Positions 52,490 to 61,930 are shown, numbered from the stretch's first letter. The stretch: DNA of 64,000 nucleotides from Helicobacter anatolicus (GCF_021300615.1 NZ_JAJTMY010000004.1:114753-178752); one strand, 5' to 3'. The notes: generated from the letters alone by a model not told the origin. Numbers and translations: made by a program.

Positions 52490-55234
52490 ATGCAAAGCAT
52501 AAAAAATCTATTTTGCTCATTTAAGATCATCTTGCCAATAATGGCGATATATGCCACTGCATGCGCAATTGCAACCTTCATAGAAAATGATTATGGCACC
52601 AGAGTAGCACAACTAAAAATTTACTCAACTTGGTGGTTCAATACTCTACACCTCTACCTTTTAATTGCCCTAACTTGCACACTCTTTTCTTTACAATACT
52701 GGCAACAAAAAAAATATGCTAGTTTGCTTTTACATGCCTCTTTTATTTTTATTATCCTTGGAGCGGGAATTACAAGATTCTTTAGTTTTGAAGGAGTTAT
52801 GCATATCCGCGAAGGGGAAAAATCTAACTTTATTACAGCATCAAACCTAACACTTAATATTATTGCAATAAAAGACAATCAACATGAGAGTTATTTTTTA
52901 ACCCCTCCCTTAGAAGAAGGATACAACAAATCCATCAAAATAAAAATTTTTAACAAAACCTTGGAGTTAAGTCATTTTATCATTACAAAAATTTCCCCAA
53001 GTAAAAAAGATGATTCTTTAAGTATTAAACTCTCTGCTCATTATGAAGGCATAACACAAGATTTTCTTTTTCTAGGAGGTGAAAGACAGGATCTTAAATT
53101 TGCTAAAGCAGATTTTCATGATACAAGAATCTTAATCTCTTGGGGCAAAAGACAGATTCCTCTTCCTTTTACATTAGAACTTAAAAAATTTGAACTTACA
53201 CGCTACCCAGGATCCATGAGCCCATCCTCCTATGCTTCAGAAATCAATGTCTTAGATAGAGAAGGCAAACATGTTATGCCTTATCGCATTTTTATGAACA
53301 ATGTTTTAGATTACAAAGGCTATCGTTTTTACCAATCTTCATACGACCAAGATGAGAGAGGCACTATTCTCTCTGTCAATAAGGATCCAGGAAAAAATAT
53401 GACTTACTTTGGTTACACACTCTTGATTTTAGGCGCAATATGGGTACTTTTTAGCAAAAATGGACGCTTTAGAAAGCTTGCAAATTTTTTACAAGAACAA
53501 AAAATTGTTCTTTTTCTTGTAGGGCTTTTTGCATTATCATCCCCACCTATCCTACATGCACAAGATATTCAAAACCTCACTCCCGAACAAATGGCACAAT
53601 TTATCAATAATTTTAAAAACACTACAAAACATCATACAAAAAAATTTGCAAAAATCCAATTGCAAAACTATTCAGGTAGAATAGAGCCTATTGACACAAT
53701 TGCCACAAACATCGTACATAAAATCACTAAAAAAGACGGTTTTTTAGGTATGGATAACATGCAAATATTTTTAGGTATGATGCTCTATCCAAATATTTGG
53801 AAAAATCTCAAGATTATAGCAGTCAATGATCAAGAAATCAAAAAAATCTTAGGACTAAAACCTGTAGATACTCACGCATCTTTTTCGGATTTTTTTGAAG
53901 ATTCTTTAGGATACAAACTACATAATCATATCGAAGAAGCCAATCAAACAAACCCTTCAAAACGCAATACTTTTGAAAAAAATCTTTTAAAAATTGATGA
54001 AAGAGTAAATCTTACTTATAGCATTTTTAGCGGCAGTTTTTTAAAAATATTCCCTCTTCCTGATACACAAAACTGGCTAGATCCCATAAGCTTTTTCCAG
54101 CAAGCATCTCCAGAATCTTCTCATCAAGTCTCTAATCTTCTTAAAGAGTTTTTTGAAGCTTTTGATCAAGGTGTAAATAATAATCAATGGAAAAATCTTG
54201 ATTCTGCGCTTGCAAAAATCACTACCTATCAAAAAGAATATGGGAATGAGCTCTATCTCCCGGAAAATAGAATCAAAGCTGAAATTTTTCTCAATCATTC
54301 CAATTATTTCAGCAAATTAATTCTTCCTTATATTTTATTGGGATTATTACTTTTTATTCTTGTAATATATTTTATCCTCAAAGATAAACAAATGCCAAAA
54401 TGGCTAAACTACACCCTTTATATCCTATTGCTTGTATGCACAATTGCCCATACAATCGGACTTGGATTGCGATGGTATGTTAGTGAGCATTCTCCTTGGA
54501 GCAATGCTTATGAATCTATGCTTTATATTGCATGGGCTAGTGCTATTGCAGGTGCAATATTTTTTAGAAAATATAATATCGCTCTAGCATCTAGCATGTT
54601 TTTAGCAGGCATTAGTCTTTTTGTTGCAAATCTTGGTTTCATGGATCCACAGATCACTCCCCTAGTTCCTGTCCTTAAATCCTATTGGCTAAATATTCAT
54701 GTCTCTATTATTACAGCAAGCTATGGATTTTTAGGACTCTGTTTTATAATGGGATGTATTACATTAATACTTTTTGTTTTGCAAAAATTTACAAAAAATA
54801 CTTACCATTTCACACAAATAACAAAGAGCATTAACTCTCTTTATGCGCTCAATGAAATGTCCATGATACTCGGACTCCTAATGCTTACTATAGGAAATTT
54901 TTTGGGTGGAATATGGGCCAATGAATCTTGGGGAAGATACTGGAGTTGGGACCCTAAAGAAACATGGGCATTAATTTCTATTGGTGTTTATGCAATTATT
55001 TTACATCTACGCTTTTTGAAAATCAAACAAATTAGTTATGTGTTTTCACTCGCTAGCGTAATTGGATTTTACTCAATTTTAATGACTTATTTTGGCGTCA
55101 ATTATTATCTATCTGGAATGCACAGCTATGCGTCTGGGGATCCATTCCCTATACCAACTTTTGTTTATATCTTTGTTATCATCACAATTCTTTTAATAAT
55201 CCTTGCAATTCCAAAAAAAGATAAAATATGTTGA
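52490..55234 (+). CDS. ccsBA: Fused cytochrome c synthetase CcsBA (System II)
   Basis: A 914-residue inner membrane protein. The ResB/CcsB half has N-terminal helices (12-95), a periplasmic domain and a helix near 300. A second periplasmic region follows (HTKKFAKIQLQNYSGRIEPID), then the CcsA half with at least seven helices. The haem-presenting motif there is WGRYWSWDPKETWALI, with flanking histidines. It exports haem and joins it to CXXCH motifs. It is two bases after the thioredoxin gene; the ccp gene at 59.5 kb encodes one of its clients. Confidence 0.95.
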   Translation: MQSIKNLFCSFKIILPIMAIYATACAIATFIENDYGTRVAQLKIYSTWWFNTLHLYLLIALTCTLFSLQYWQQKKYASLLLHASFIFIILGAGITRFFSFEGVMHIREGEKSNFITASNLTLNIIAIKDNQHESYFLTPPLEEGYNKSIKIKIFNKTLELSHFIITKISPSKKDDSLSIKLSAHYEGITQDFLFLGGERQDLKFAKADFHDTRILISWGKRQIPLPFTLELKKFELTRYPGSMSPSSYASEINVLDREGKHVMPYRIFMNNVLDYKGYRFYQSSYDQDERGTILSVNKDPGKNMTYFGYTLLILGAIWVLFSKNGRFRKLANFLQEQKIVLFLVGLFALSSPPILHAQDIQNLTPEQMAQFINNFKNTTKHHTKKFAKIQLQNYSGRIEPIDTIATNIVHKITKKDGFLGMDNMQIFLGMMLYPNIWKNLKIIAVNDQEIKKILGLKPVDTHASFSDFFEDSLGYKLHNHIEEANQTNPSKRNTFEKNLLKIDERVNLTYSIFSGSFLKIFPLPDTQNWLDPISFFQQASPESSHQVSNLLKEFFEAFDQGVNNNQWKNLDSALAKITTYQKEYGNELYLPENRIKAEIFLNHSNYFSKLILPYILLGLLLFILVIYFILKDKQMPKWLNYTLYILLLVCTIAHTIGLGLRWYVSEHSPWSNAYESMLYIAWASAIAGAIFFRKYNIALASSMFLAGISLFVANLGFMDPQITPLVPVLKSYWLNIHVSIITASYGFLGLCFIMGCITLILFVLQKFTKNTYHFTQITKSINSLYALNEMSMILGLLMLTIGNFLGGIWANESWGRYWSWDPKETWALISIGVYAIILHLRFLKIKQISYVFSLASVIGFYSILMTYFGVNYYLSGMHSYASGDPFPIPTFVYIFVIITILLIILAIPKKDKIC

Positions 55235-56610
55235 AAAAAATTTCTCTTGGCTTGTTGTTATCTATTGCTTTAATAGCAGTGCTATGCTATATTGCACTTT
55301 TCACACAGGTAGGAAAATTTTTTGTCAAACCTCTAGTACAAAAATACATCACAAACCACTACTCTAGAGATCTTACACTGCTTGATTTTAATCTTGGTTT
55401 TAATAGTATTGATGCAAATTTTGATTACAAAAATTTCTTAGATCTCAACCTAAAAGGATCACATCATCTTATACAACAAACCTTTAATCTTAAAATCTCA
55501 GGAAAGAGTAAATCAGTTAGAAAAAAATTTACGCTTGATGGTAATATTTCAGGAGATTTCAAAGACTTTAACATAAAAATTTTTAGCGACATTGCTTCCT
55601 CTCGAAGCAATTTTTTTGCCAACATTCAAAAACTACAGCTCGCAAAAATTTATTTCAAATCACAAAACCTTGTTTTAGAAGAATTGCCACCATTCTTTGA
55701 TTTAGAAAATCAATTTAATGGAAGAGCTAACATATTAATCAAAATACAAAAAGGTAATGAGGGAAATTTTTTACTAGACTTATCCAATATTTATATTACA
55801 AAAAAAACTCATTTTCAATTTCTAGATACCCTTATTAAAAAACGATTCCATGGAAAATTAAAAGGAGATATTTCTTTAAATGGAACACTTTTAGCACAAG
55901 GAGTATTACACTCTGATATCTACACAATCAACATAAAAAACCTCAATCTTATGCAAGACCAACTATCTTTTCACTACAATTTCCAACTCCCAAGCGTTGC
56001 AAACATTAATCCAAAAATTAAAAAAGATTTTCATATTTTAGCCAATGGCCAAGCAAACTATAATCTAAAAAATCGACAATGGGATGTTGATCTCGACACA
56101 ACAAGTTTTGAAGGGGAGTTACAAGCATTTTTACATAAAAATCATATCTCTATTATTTTTAGCGAAAATAATCTTAATAAAATTTTATATTTCACAAAAA
56201 TTCCACAAAATATCCACGCCAATCTCACAGGTACACTAAATTATTCACTTATAGATCACGAAGGAACTCTAGAGGGCGAAATTGATCATTTCACTATTAA
56301 TCGCAATACTTTTTTAGATCTCATCAGGCAATACACAAAATTTGATATCCAAAAAGAAATTTTTGATCCCATGCCACTTAAAATCAATATTCAAAACCAG
56401 CAAGCAATACTTCATGATATGAATTTACAAAGCACAAATTTGGGCTTCTCCACCAGTTTAATAACATTAGATTTTGAAAAAATGTTCTTAGAAACTTTAT
56501 TAAAAATGCGTGTAAAAAACAGCATACTAAACATGAAAATATCTGGCAACATCAATAATTTACACACAAAATTTAACCTTAATGATATCTTAAGATTAGA
56601 TAGAAAATAA
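55228..56610 (+). CDS. AsmA/YhdP-like envelope protein, hypothetical
   Basis: A 460-residue protein with an N-terminal membrane helix (about 6-28). A long beta-rich periplasmic part follows with repeated strand patterns (LNLKGSHHL, GNISGDFKDFNIK, LKGDISLNGTL, INIQNQQAILHDMNLQSTNL). This form fits the AsmA-like repeats-of-groove family that move phospholipids across the periplasm, but similarity is weak. It overlaps ccsBA by seven bases, so it is the tail of the haem operon. Confidence 0.6.
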   Translation: MLKKISLGLLLSIALIAVLCYIALFTQVGKFFVKPLVQKYITNHYSRDLTLLDFNLGFNSIDANFDYKNFLDLNLKGSHHLIQQTFNLKISGKSKSVRKKFTLDGNISGDFKDFNIKIFSDIASSRSNFFANIQKLQLAKIYFKSQNLVLEELPPFFDLENQFNGRANILIKIQKGNEGNFLLDLSNIYITKKTHFQFLDTLIKKRFHGKLKGDISLNGTLLAQGVLHSDIYTINIKNLNLMQDQLSFHYNFQLPSVANINPKIKKDFHILANGQANYNLKNRQWDVDLDTTSFEGELQAFLHKNHISIIFSENNLNKILYFTKIPQNIHANLTGTLNYSLIDHEGTLEGEIDHFTINRNTFLDLIRQYTKFDIQKEIFDPMPLKINIQNQQAILHDMNLQSTNLGFSTSLITLDFEKMFLETLLKMRVKNSILNMKISGNINNLHTKFNLNDILRLDRK

Positions 56611-56628
56611 CCCCCTCCGCCTTATATC

Positions 56629-57738
56629 TTATTGCAAGGCTTCTCTTGCATCTACATACGGCATAGAAAAACTCTCGCCCACTTCCTTAAAGGTAATATG
56701 TCCTTTGTATGTATTAAGCCCTTCTAAAAGTGCAGTATTTTTCAAACATGCCTCACGCACACCTAAATTCGCAAGCATGATTCCATAAGATATAGTTGTA
56801 TTTGTCAATGCTAATGTAGAAGTTCTTGCCACCGCTCCTGGCATATTTGCCACACAATAATGAATAACTCCATCTACTTCAAAAATCGGATCATCATGTG
56901 TCGTTGCCCTAGAAGTTTCAAAACATCCTCCTTGATCAATCGCAACATCCACAAGTACCGCACCTTTTTTCATAACTTTTAAATCTTCTTTTTTAACAAG
57001 TTTAGGTGCCCTTGCCCCAGGTATTAAAACTGCGCCAATCAGAACATCTGTATTTTTCAAACAAGAAAGCAAGTTGCCCCTATTACTATAAAGCGTAGTT
57101 ACTCGCATTCCAAAAATTTGATCAATATATGCCAAACGATTTGTATCAATATCTAAAATAGTCACATCTGCACCAATACCAACAGCAACTTGTGCGGCAT
57201 TAATTCCGACACCTCCTCCACCTAAAATTGTAATTTTTCCTTTTTGTGTGCCTGCTACACCACCAAGCAATACCCCAGATCCACCAAAGGTTTTTTCTCC
57301 ATATTTAGCAGCTTGTATAACTGACAATCTCCCTGCAATGGAACTCATTGGCGCCAAACAAGGAAGCGTATTTCCAACTTTTATTGTCTCATAAGCAATA
57401 GAAGCAATCTTTTTTTCCAAAAGCATTGTTGTAAGTTTTTGGTTTGCTGCTAAATGCAAATAAGTATATAATATTTGTCCTTCTCTAAAATACTCATATT
57501 CTTCTTCCAAAGGCTCTTTCACTTTGACAATCATTTCACTTTTTTCAAACAACGTTTTTTTATCACAAATTATTGCACCGGCATTTTTATAATCCTCATC
57601 ACTAAAGCCTATTGCCTCACCTGCCCCTGCTTGAATATATACACTATGACCATGCTCAACATATTCTGTCACATTTGCTGGAATAAGCCCGACGCGATAT
57701 TCTTGTACCTTAATTTCTTTTGGACAACCTATAATCAT
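56629..57738 (-). CDS. ald: Alanine dehydrogenase
   Basis: A 369-residue NAD-dependent enzyme that deaminates L-alanine to pyruvate. Segments seen: GCPKEIKVQEYRVGLIP, VKVKEPLEEEY, the catalytic histidine in TYLHLAANQKLT, the NAD loop GGGGVGINAAQVAV and NMPGAVARTSTLAL. It follows the transporter gene by 11 bp in one transcription unit, which suggests uptake and use of alanine. Confidence 0.95.
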   Translation of the reverse strand: MIIGCPKEIKVQEYRVGLIPANVTEYVEHGHSVYIQAGAGEAIGFSDEDYKNAGAIICDKKTLFEKSEMIVKVKEPLEEEYEYFREGQILYTYLHLAANQKLTTMLLEKKIASIAYETIKVGNTLPCLAPMSSIAGRLSVIQAAKYGEKTFGGSGVLLGGVAGTQKGKITILGGGGVGINAAQVAVGIGADVTILDIDTNRLAYIDQIFGMRVTTLYSNRGNLLSCLKNTDVLIGAVLIPGARAPKLVKKEDLKVMKKGAVLVDVAIDQGGCFETSRATTHDDPIFEVDGVIHYCVANMPGAVARTSTLALTNTTISYGIMLANLGVREACLKNTALLEGLNTYKGHITFKEVGESFSMPYVDAREALQ

Positions 57739-57749
57739 TTTTTACTCCT

Positions 57750-59135
57750 TTAAATTTTTATGATAAAACCGCTAATAAACACAGCGATTATAATCACGGG
57801 TATAATATAGCGAACATACCACAACCAAATATTGGCAAACCAGGATACCTCGGATTTGCCGTTATTAAGCTCTTTAACCGCATCTCCACGAAGTATCCAC
57901 CCCACAAAAAGACTTGAACCAAATGCAGTCAATACAAAAAAGATATTACCGCTCACAAAATCAAAAGCATCAAAAATATTTTTTCCAAAAATGAGGACGT
58001 CTCTCCATGGGCCGTATGCTAGAATACAAGGAATATTTCCTAAAACAAAAATTCCCAAAAGGGTAATATTAATTGCAACATTTTTCGAAAAATTAAATTT
58101 TTCTTGCAAAATACAAATAATCACTTGATAAATAGTAAGAGATGTTGTCAAAGCAGCAATAAGTAATAAAATAAAAAATACAATTGCAAAAAAACTTCCA
58201 AAATACATTTGTGAAAAAGCAATTGGCAAAGTTTTAAATACCAATGATGGACCAGAATCAGGTGCTAACCCCACGCTAAAAAGTGAAGGAAAAATCATAA
58301 ACCCTGCCATCACTGCAATACAAGTATTGATAAAACTTGTAATTGTCGCAGTTTTTACAAGATTTTCTTTTTTATCAAGATGAGAAGATAGAGTAATCAT
58401 CACACCAAATCCCAAAGAAAGTGCAAAAAATACCTGCCCTAACACATATAAAAATAACTCTGCTGTAATTTTTGAAAAATCAGGAATAAGATAAAATTTT
58501 ACTCCTTCCATAGCACCGTCTAATGTCAAGTTACGCACCACCATTCCAATAAGACATAAGAATAACAATGGCATCAAAAATTTTACAGATCGCTCAATAC
58601 CATCAATAATTCCTTTTCTTAAAATCACCCAATTAATCAAAACATAAATAAATGTATAAATCCCAATCATTAAAGGAGAGTGCTCTATATTTTGTGTATA
58701 AAACTCTGAAGTAATTGCTTTACTCACAGGACTAGAAAGATCTAATCCATCAAAAATACCAATTGCACCATTAAAAATATTAACGATATATGCAAGCACC
58801 CAACCACCAAGCACCATATAATAAGCCATAATACAAAATGCACCAAAAGCGCCCATATAGCCAAAAATTTTCCAAAATGACGAGATATTTTTTTGATACC
58901 TTTTTCCATCAAAAGCATCAATACTATTAGACTGTGCACGCCTTCCAATTACATTTTCCACCAAAATCATTGGGATTCCAATCAAAAACATTGCAACAAT
59001 AAAAACTAGAACATAAGCACCCCCACCATGTTCTCCAACAAGATAGGGAAATCTCCAAGTTGCTCCAAAACCTATTGTTGCCCCTGCAACCGTAAGAATA
59101 TAAGTAAGCTGATTACTCCAAGTTTGCCTCTTCAA
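57750..59135 (-). CDS. Neurotransmitter:sodium symporter (NSS/SNF) family amino acid transporter
   Basis: A 461-residue membrane protein with about 11-12 helices. It has the family hallmark in helix 1, GATIGFGATWRFPYLVGEHG, and LVENVIGRR after helix 2. NSS members couple Na+ to uptake of small amino acids (LeuT/MhsT type). The start is TTG 59135 with AAGGAG six bases upstream. With ald just downstream, alanine is the most likely substrate, by inference. Confidence 0.88.
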   Translation of the reverse strand: MKRQTWSNQLTYILTVAGATIGFGATWRFPYLVGEHGGGAYVLVFIVAMFLIGIPMILVENVIGRRAQSNSIDAFDGKRYQKNISSFWKIFGYMGAFGAFCIMAYYMVLGGWVLAYIVNIFNGAIGIFDGLDLSSPVSKAITSEFYTQNIEHSPLMIGIYTFIYVLINWVILRKGIIDGIERSVKFLMPLLFLCLIGMVVRNLTLDGAMEGVKFYLIPDFSKITAELFLYVLGQVFFALSLGFGVMITLSSHLDKKENLVKTATITSFINTCIAVMAGFMIFPSLFSVGLAPDSGPSLVFKTLPIAFSQMYFGSFFAIVFFILLLIAALTTSLTIYQVIICILQEKFNFSKNVAINITLLGIFVLGNIPCILAYGPWRDVLIFGKNIFDAFDFVSGNIFFVLTAFGSSLFVGWILRGDAVKELNNGKSEVSWFANIWLWYVRYIIPVIIIAVFISGFIIKI

Positions 59136-59264
59136 ATATAACTCCTTATTCTAGGTTTTATATAAATTTTTTACCCTTAAAACATTCCCTTTCATGATAA
59201 CAAAAAAAATGTTTTTGCTTCTGATCTCATCTTATTTTTTATATAAGCAATGTATTTTTGTAAC

Positions 59265-59306
59265 ATTTTCTACAAAAAATCCATTTTTTTATTTTTTGTA
59301 GAAAAT
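59265..59306. repeat. Perfect 16-bp inverted repeat in a divergent promoter region
   Basis: ATTTTCTACAAAAAAT (59265-59280), a 10-nt spacer, then ATTTTTTGTAGAAAAT (59291-59306). It lies between two gene starts, so a normal end-of-gene terminator role is unlikely. It could be an operator, a leader hairpin or a small RNA end. Confidence 0.8.
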
Positions 59307-59455
59307 AAATATTTATATCATTAAGTAACACATCAGTAAAAAAAAGTAAAATTTTCTTTATTTTTATAGGTTAAATTTTGATAAAAAAATCTAAAAAATG
59401 ATTTTTATAAAAAAATAGAGTTTTTAAAAAAAATATAAAATACTATAAAAAGTGC

Positions 59456-59461
59456 TATGAT
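59456..59461 (+). promoter_or_regulatory. Extended -10 element for ccp
   Basis: TATGAT preceded by TGC, 33 bp before the ccp ATG at 59495. The ribosome-binding site AAAAGGA ends six bases before that ATG. Confidence 0.55.
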
Positions 59462-59494
59462 TTCAACATTATATTAAAAACAAAAGGAATGATA

Positions 59495-60535
59495 ATGAAA
59501 AAGTTTTTACTTTTTGTAGCAGCCTTATTGGCACTTGATGCTTCTAATCCGCAAGATGTCTTAAAAAAGGCAAAAGAATCTAATCTCAAACCAATACCAG
59601 AAGGCAAAGAACTAAAAGCATACCAACTTAAAAAAGCACAGGAACTTGAAGTGGGATACAAGCCACTTATGACAGATGAACAAATTGAGCTTGGTAAAAA
59701 ACTCTATTTTGATCCAAGAATTTCTAGTTCCAATCTTATATCCTGCAACACTTGCCATAATTTAGGTTTAGGTGGCGTGGATTTGATTCCTACTGCTATT
59801 GGAAACAAATGGCAACCCAATCCAAGTGCACTCAACTCTCCAACAGTTTATAATTCAATTTTTAACAATATCCAGTTCTGGGATGGTAGATCACATAATT
59901 TAGGAAATCAGGCACAAGGTCCTATTCAAAATCCAGTTGAAATGGCCGCAAACCCAAATGTAGTAGTAGAAAAAATTAATTCGATTCCAGATTATGTAAG
60001 AGATTTTAAAAAAGCTTATGGTAATAATGTAAAAATTGATTTTAAACTAATTTCAGATACAATCGCTCTATTTGAAGCAACTCTTGTAACACCAAGTCGC
60101 TATGACGATTTTTTAAGAGGAAACATCAAAGCTCTTAGCAAGGAAGAAGTTGAAGGGCTTGATCTATTTCTAGAAAAAGGCTGTGCTGCTTGTCATAATG
60201 ATATAAATCTAGGTGGAAATATGCAACCTTTTGGTGTAGTAAAACCCTATAAATTTGCAAGTATCGGCGGCTTCAAAGGAGATAAAAATGGAATGGTAAA
60301 AGTTCCTACACTAAGAAATATTGCGGAGACAATGCCTTATTTTCACAATGGACAATTCTGGGATATTAAAGATGCCATCAAGGAAATGGGAGTTATTCAG
60401 CTTGGCATAGAAATTAATGATAAAGAGGTAAAAAAGATTGAAACATTCCTCAATGCACTTACAGGTTCAAAACCACAAATTATTTATCCAATTTTACCAA
60501 TAAACTCTATTAATACGCCTAAACCAGTATTCTAA
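59495..60535 (+). CDS. ccp: Dihaem cytochrome c peroxidase
   Basis: A 346-residue periplasmic enzyme reducing H2O2 with electrons from cytochrome c. It has a signal peptide (1-16), haem sites CNTCH (84-88) and CAACH (230-234), the conserved FWDGRSHNL around His134, and TPSRYDDFLRG in between. I use ATG 59495, not the ATG at 59489 which touches the ribosome-binding site. It is a single gene with its own promoter and a strong hairpin after it. Confidence 0.95.
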   Translation: MKKFLLFVAALLALDASNPQDVLKKAKESNLKPIPEGKELKAYQLKKAQELEVGYKPLMTDEQIELGKKLYFDPRISSSNLISCNTCHNLGLGGVDLIPTAIGNKWQPNPSALNSPTVYNSIFNNIQFWDGRSHNLGNQAQGPIQNPVEMAANPNVVVEKINSIPDYVRDFKKAYGNNVKIDFKLISDTIALFEATLVTPSRYDDFLRGNIKALSKEEVEGLDLFLEKGCAACHNDINLGGNMQPFGVVKPYKFASIGGFKGDKNGMVKVPTLRNIAETMPYFHNGQFWDIKDAIKEMGVIQLGIEINDKEVKKIETFLNALTGSKPQIIYPILPINSINTPKPVF

Positions 60536-60536
60536 C

Positions 60537-60575
60537 TTTAAACTTTCTAGGAGGAAACCTCCTAGAAAGTTTAAA
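60537..60575 (+). terminator. Terminator hairpin after ccp
   Basis: A perfect 18-bp inverted repeat with a 3-nt loop (60537-60554, AAA, 60558-60575), beginning two bases after the stop. It is the strongest hairpin I noticed in the window. The following sequence is T-rich but has no long T run. Confidence 0.8.
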
Positions 60576-60851
60576 TATTTGTAATATTTCACAAATCGTT
60601 TTAGCCACTTAGTAAAAATATAATCGTTGTAACACCCTATTTTACGAAGTTTTTATATTCCTATCCCCAAAATATCTCCAGTAATTTATGGAATCCATCT
60701 TTTTCCCTTCATTCTATTCCTAATCCATCTCCAGCCATCCCCCAGTAAAAATTTTTAATATTTCCATGCGTTTCTTTATAGCAAAATTTCTTGATTTTAT
60801 TTTATCTTTGTGCTATATTCCACATATAAGGATAGATAAAAAGGTAGGGCA
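60576..60851. other. Intergenic region before the accessory patch
   Basis: 276 bp without a supported gene. An extended -10 (TGC-TATATT, hexamer at 60814-60819) and AAAAGGTAGGG precede the next gene. TGTAATATTTCAC (60580-60592) and TTACGAAGT (about 60642-60650) faintly recall the end sites of Mu-type phages, but this is not convincing alone. Confidence 0.5.
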
Positions 60852-61310
60852 ATGCTTAAGAAAAAAATACAAAATATTTATCACTCCATTGCAAGAAAAA
60901 ACTATGTAAAACTTGATAATATGGAAGAAGAGTTTAATGGCTGTTGGGCTATTTTTTATAATCTTTTGATTGGCTCTTATCATCAGTTTTTTATTGTCTC
61001 TCCTAGAAATATAGCTGCCAAGCGTTGTGCAAGATATATAAAAAATTTTTCTTTTGTCAATTTGTTAAAACTTATTGGTGTTTTTGTCTATAATTTGATA
61101 ATGATACCAATAATACTTGCAATTTGTATTTGCATTCAGCTTCCTCTCTACATTCTTAAGCTTATTGCACCTTTATTAAAGATTGTTGGAGGGCTTATTC
61201 TTGCTTTAATAACAATACCACTGATTTGCCTGTATATTATTGCAGCACCTCTATATGCCATAATGTGCTTATTTGGCGTTATTGGATTGTTTTTTTCTAT
61301 ACTCTCTTAA
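60852..61310 (+). CDS. Hypothetical membrane protein in the accessory patch
   Basis: A 152-residue protein with a basic, aromatic N-terminal part (1-65: ARKNYVKLDNMEEEFNGCWA, SPRNIAAKRCARYIKN). A hydrophobic C-terminal half (about 68-152) has three or four membrane helices with many I, L, C and P. No family is recognised. A promoter-like hexamer and a good ribosome-binding site lie upstream. It converges with the tape-measure fragment (overlap of four bases at the 3' ends), so it may belong to the same mobile DNA. Confidence 0.62.
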   Translation: MLKKKIQNIYHSIARKNYVKLDNMEEEFNGCWAIFYNLLIGSYHQFFIVSPRNIAAKRCARYIKNFSFVNLLKLIGVFVYNLIMIPIILAICICIQLPLYILKLIAPLLKIVGGLILALITIPLICLYIIAAPLYAIMCLFGVIGLFFSILS

Positions 61311-61930
61311 TCCTCTAAATCTGCATAAGTGTAGCTATTGCTTCTAATAGCTCTTTGCACTTCTTGTGCTCCTGCATTAGTATAGATTTGTATTGTTTTA
61401 TTATCTATGATTTGTTTTTGTGTATGATGGTTTTCTCTTAGCTCCATTTGCCTTTGTTTTACTTGTTCAATAAGGCTAGGTTGTGTAAATACTTGCTTTT
61501 GTGTTTGATTGATACTTGCTTCATTTAGCTTAGCTGTGCTTTGATTGATTTTTATCTCTCCTAAAGGCAAGGTTAATTCTTTTCTTAAAACACCTAGTTT
61601 TTCTAAAATAGTGCTAATAGGTGAAGTAATAGCATTAAAAGTCTTTTTTACAAAATTAAAAAATGGAGATAAAAAACCCATCATTTTATCAACTCCAATT
61701 CCTATCCATTCTACAACCCTATCCCAGTTTTCATAGACATAGGCAAAGACTTCTCCTAAGATAATATAAAAAGCACCAATGCCCGTGCTAACTAAGGCGG
61801 ATTTAACCATGCGACCAAATAAAATAAAAATTCTGCCTAATTTTTTTAATCCTCCTCCAGCTATCAAGCTTAGCGGATTAATCAATTTTAACAACTTAGC
61901 AAACCTCACTACCCGCATTTTTCCACACAC
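61307..61930 (-). pseudogene. C-terminal fragment of a phage tail tape-measure protein
   Basis: The 207-residue open frame has a hydrophobic segment typical of tape-measure proteins (LVSTGIGAFYIILGEVFAYV, then YENWDRVVEWIG). After it come a coiled-coil Q-rich part and the C-terminal pattern DNKTIQIYTNAGAQEVQRAI seen at the end of Mu-like tape-measure proteins. Full-length relatives are many hundreds of residues, so only the last part is here. The first 12 or so codons overlap the end of the MATE gene and are not phage-like. It has no tail genes around it, so it is most likely a prophage remnant. Confidence 0.68.

Larger units (their letters stand above)
59136..59494. other. AT-rich divergent intergenic region between the NSS transporter and ccp
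   Basis: About 360 bp, strongly AT-rich, with no gene. It holds a perfect 16-bp inverted repeat (59265-59306), long A and T tracts, and the ccp promoter. Both flanking genes start here, so it probably contains control sites for both. Confidence 0.7.
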
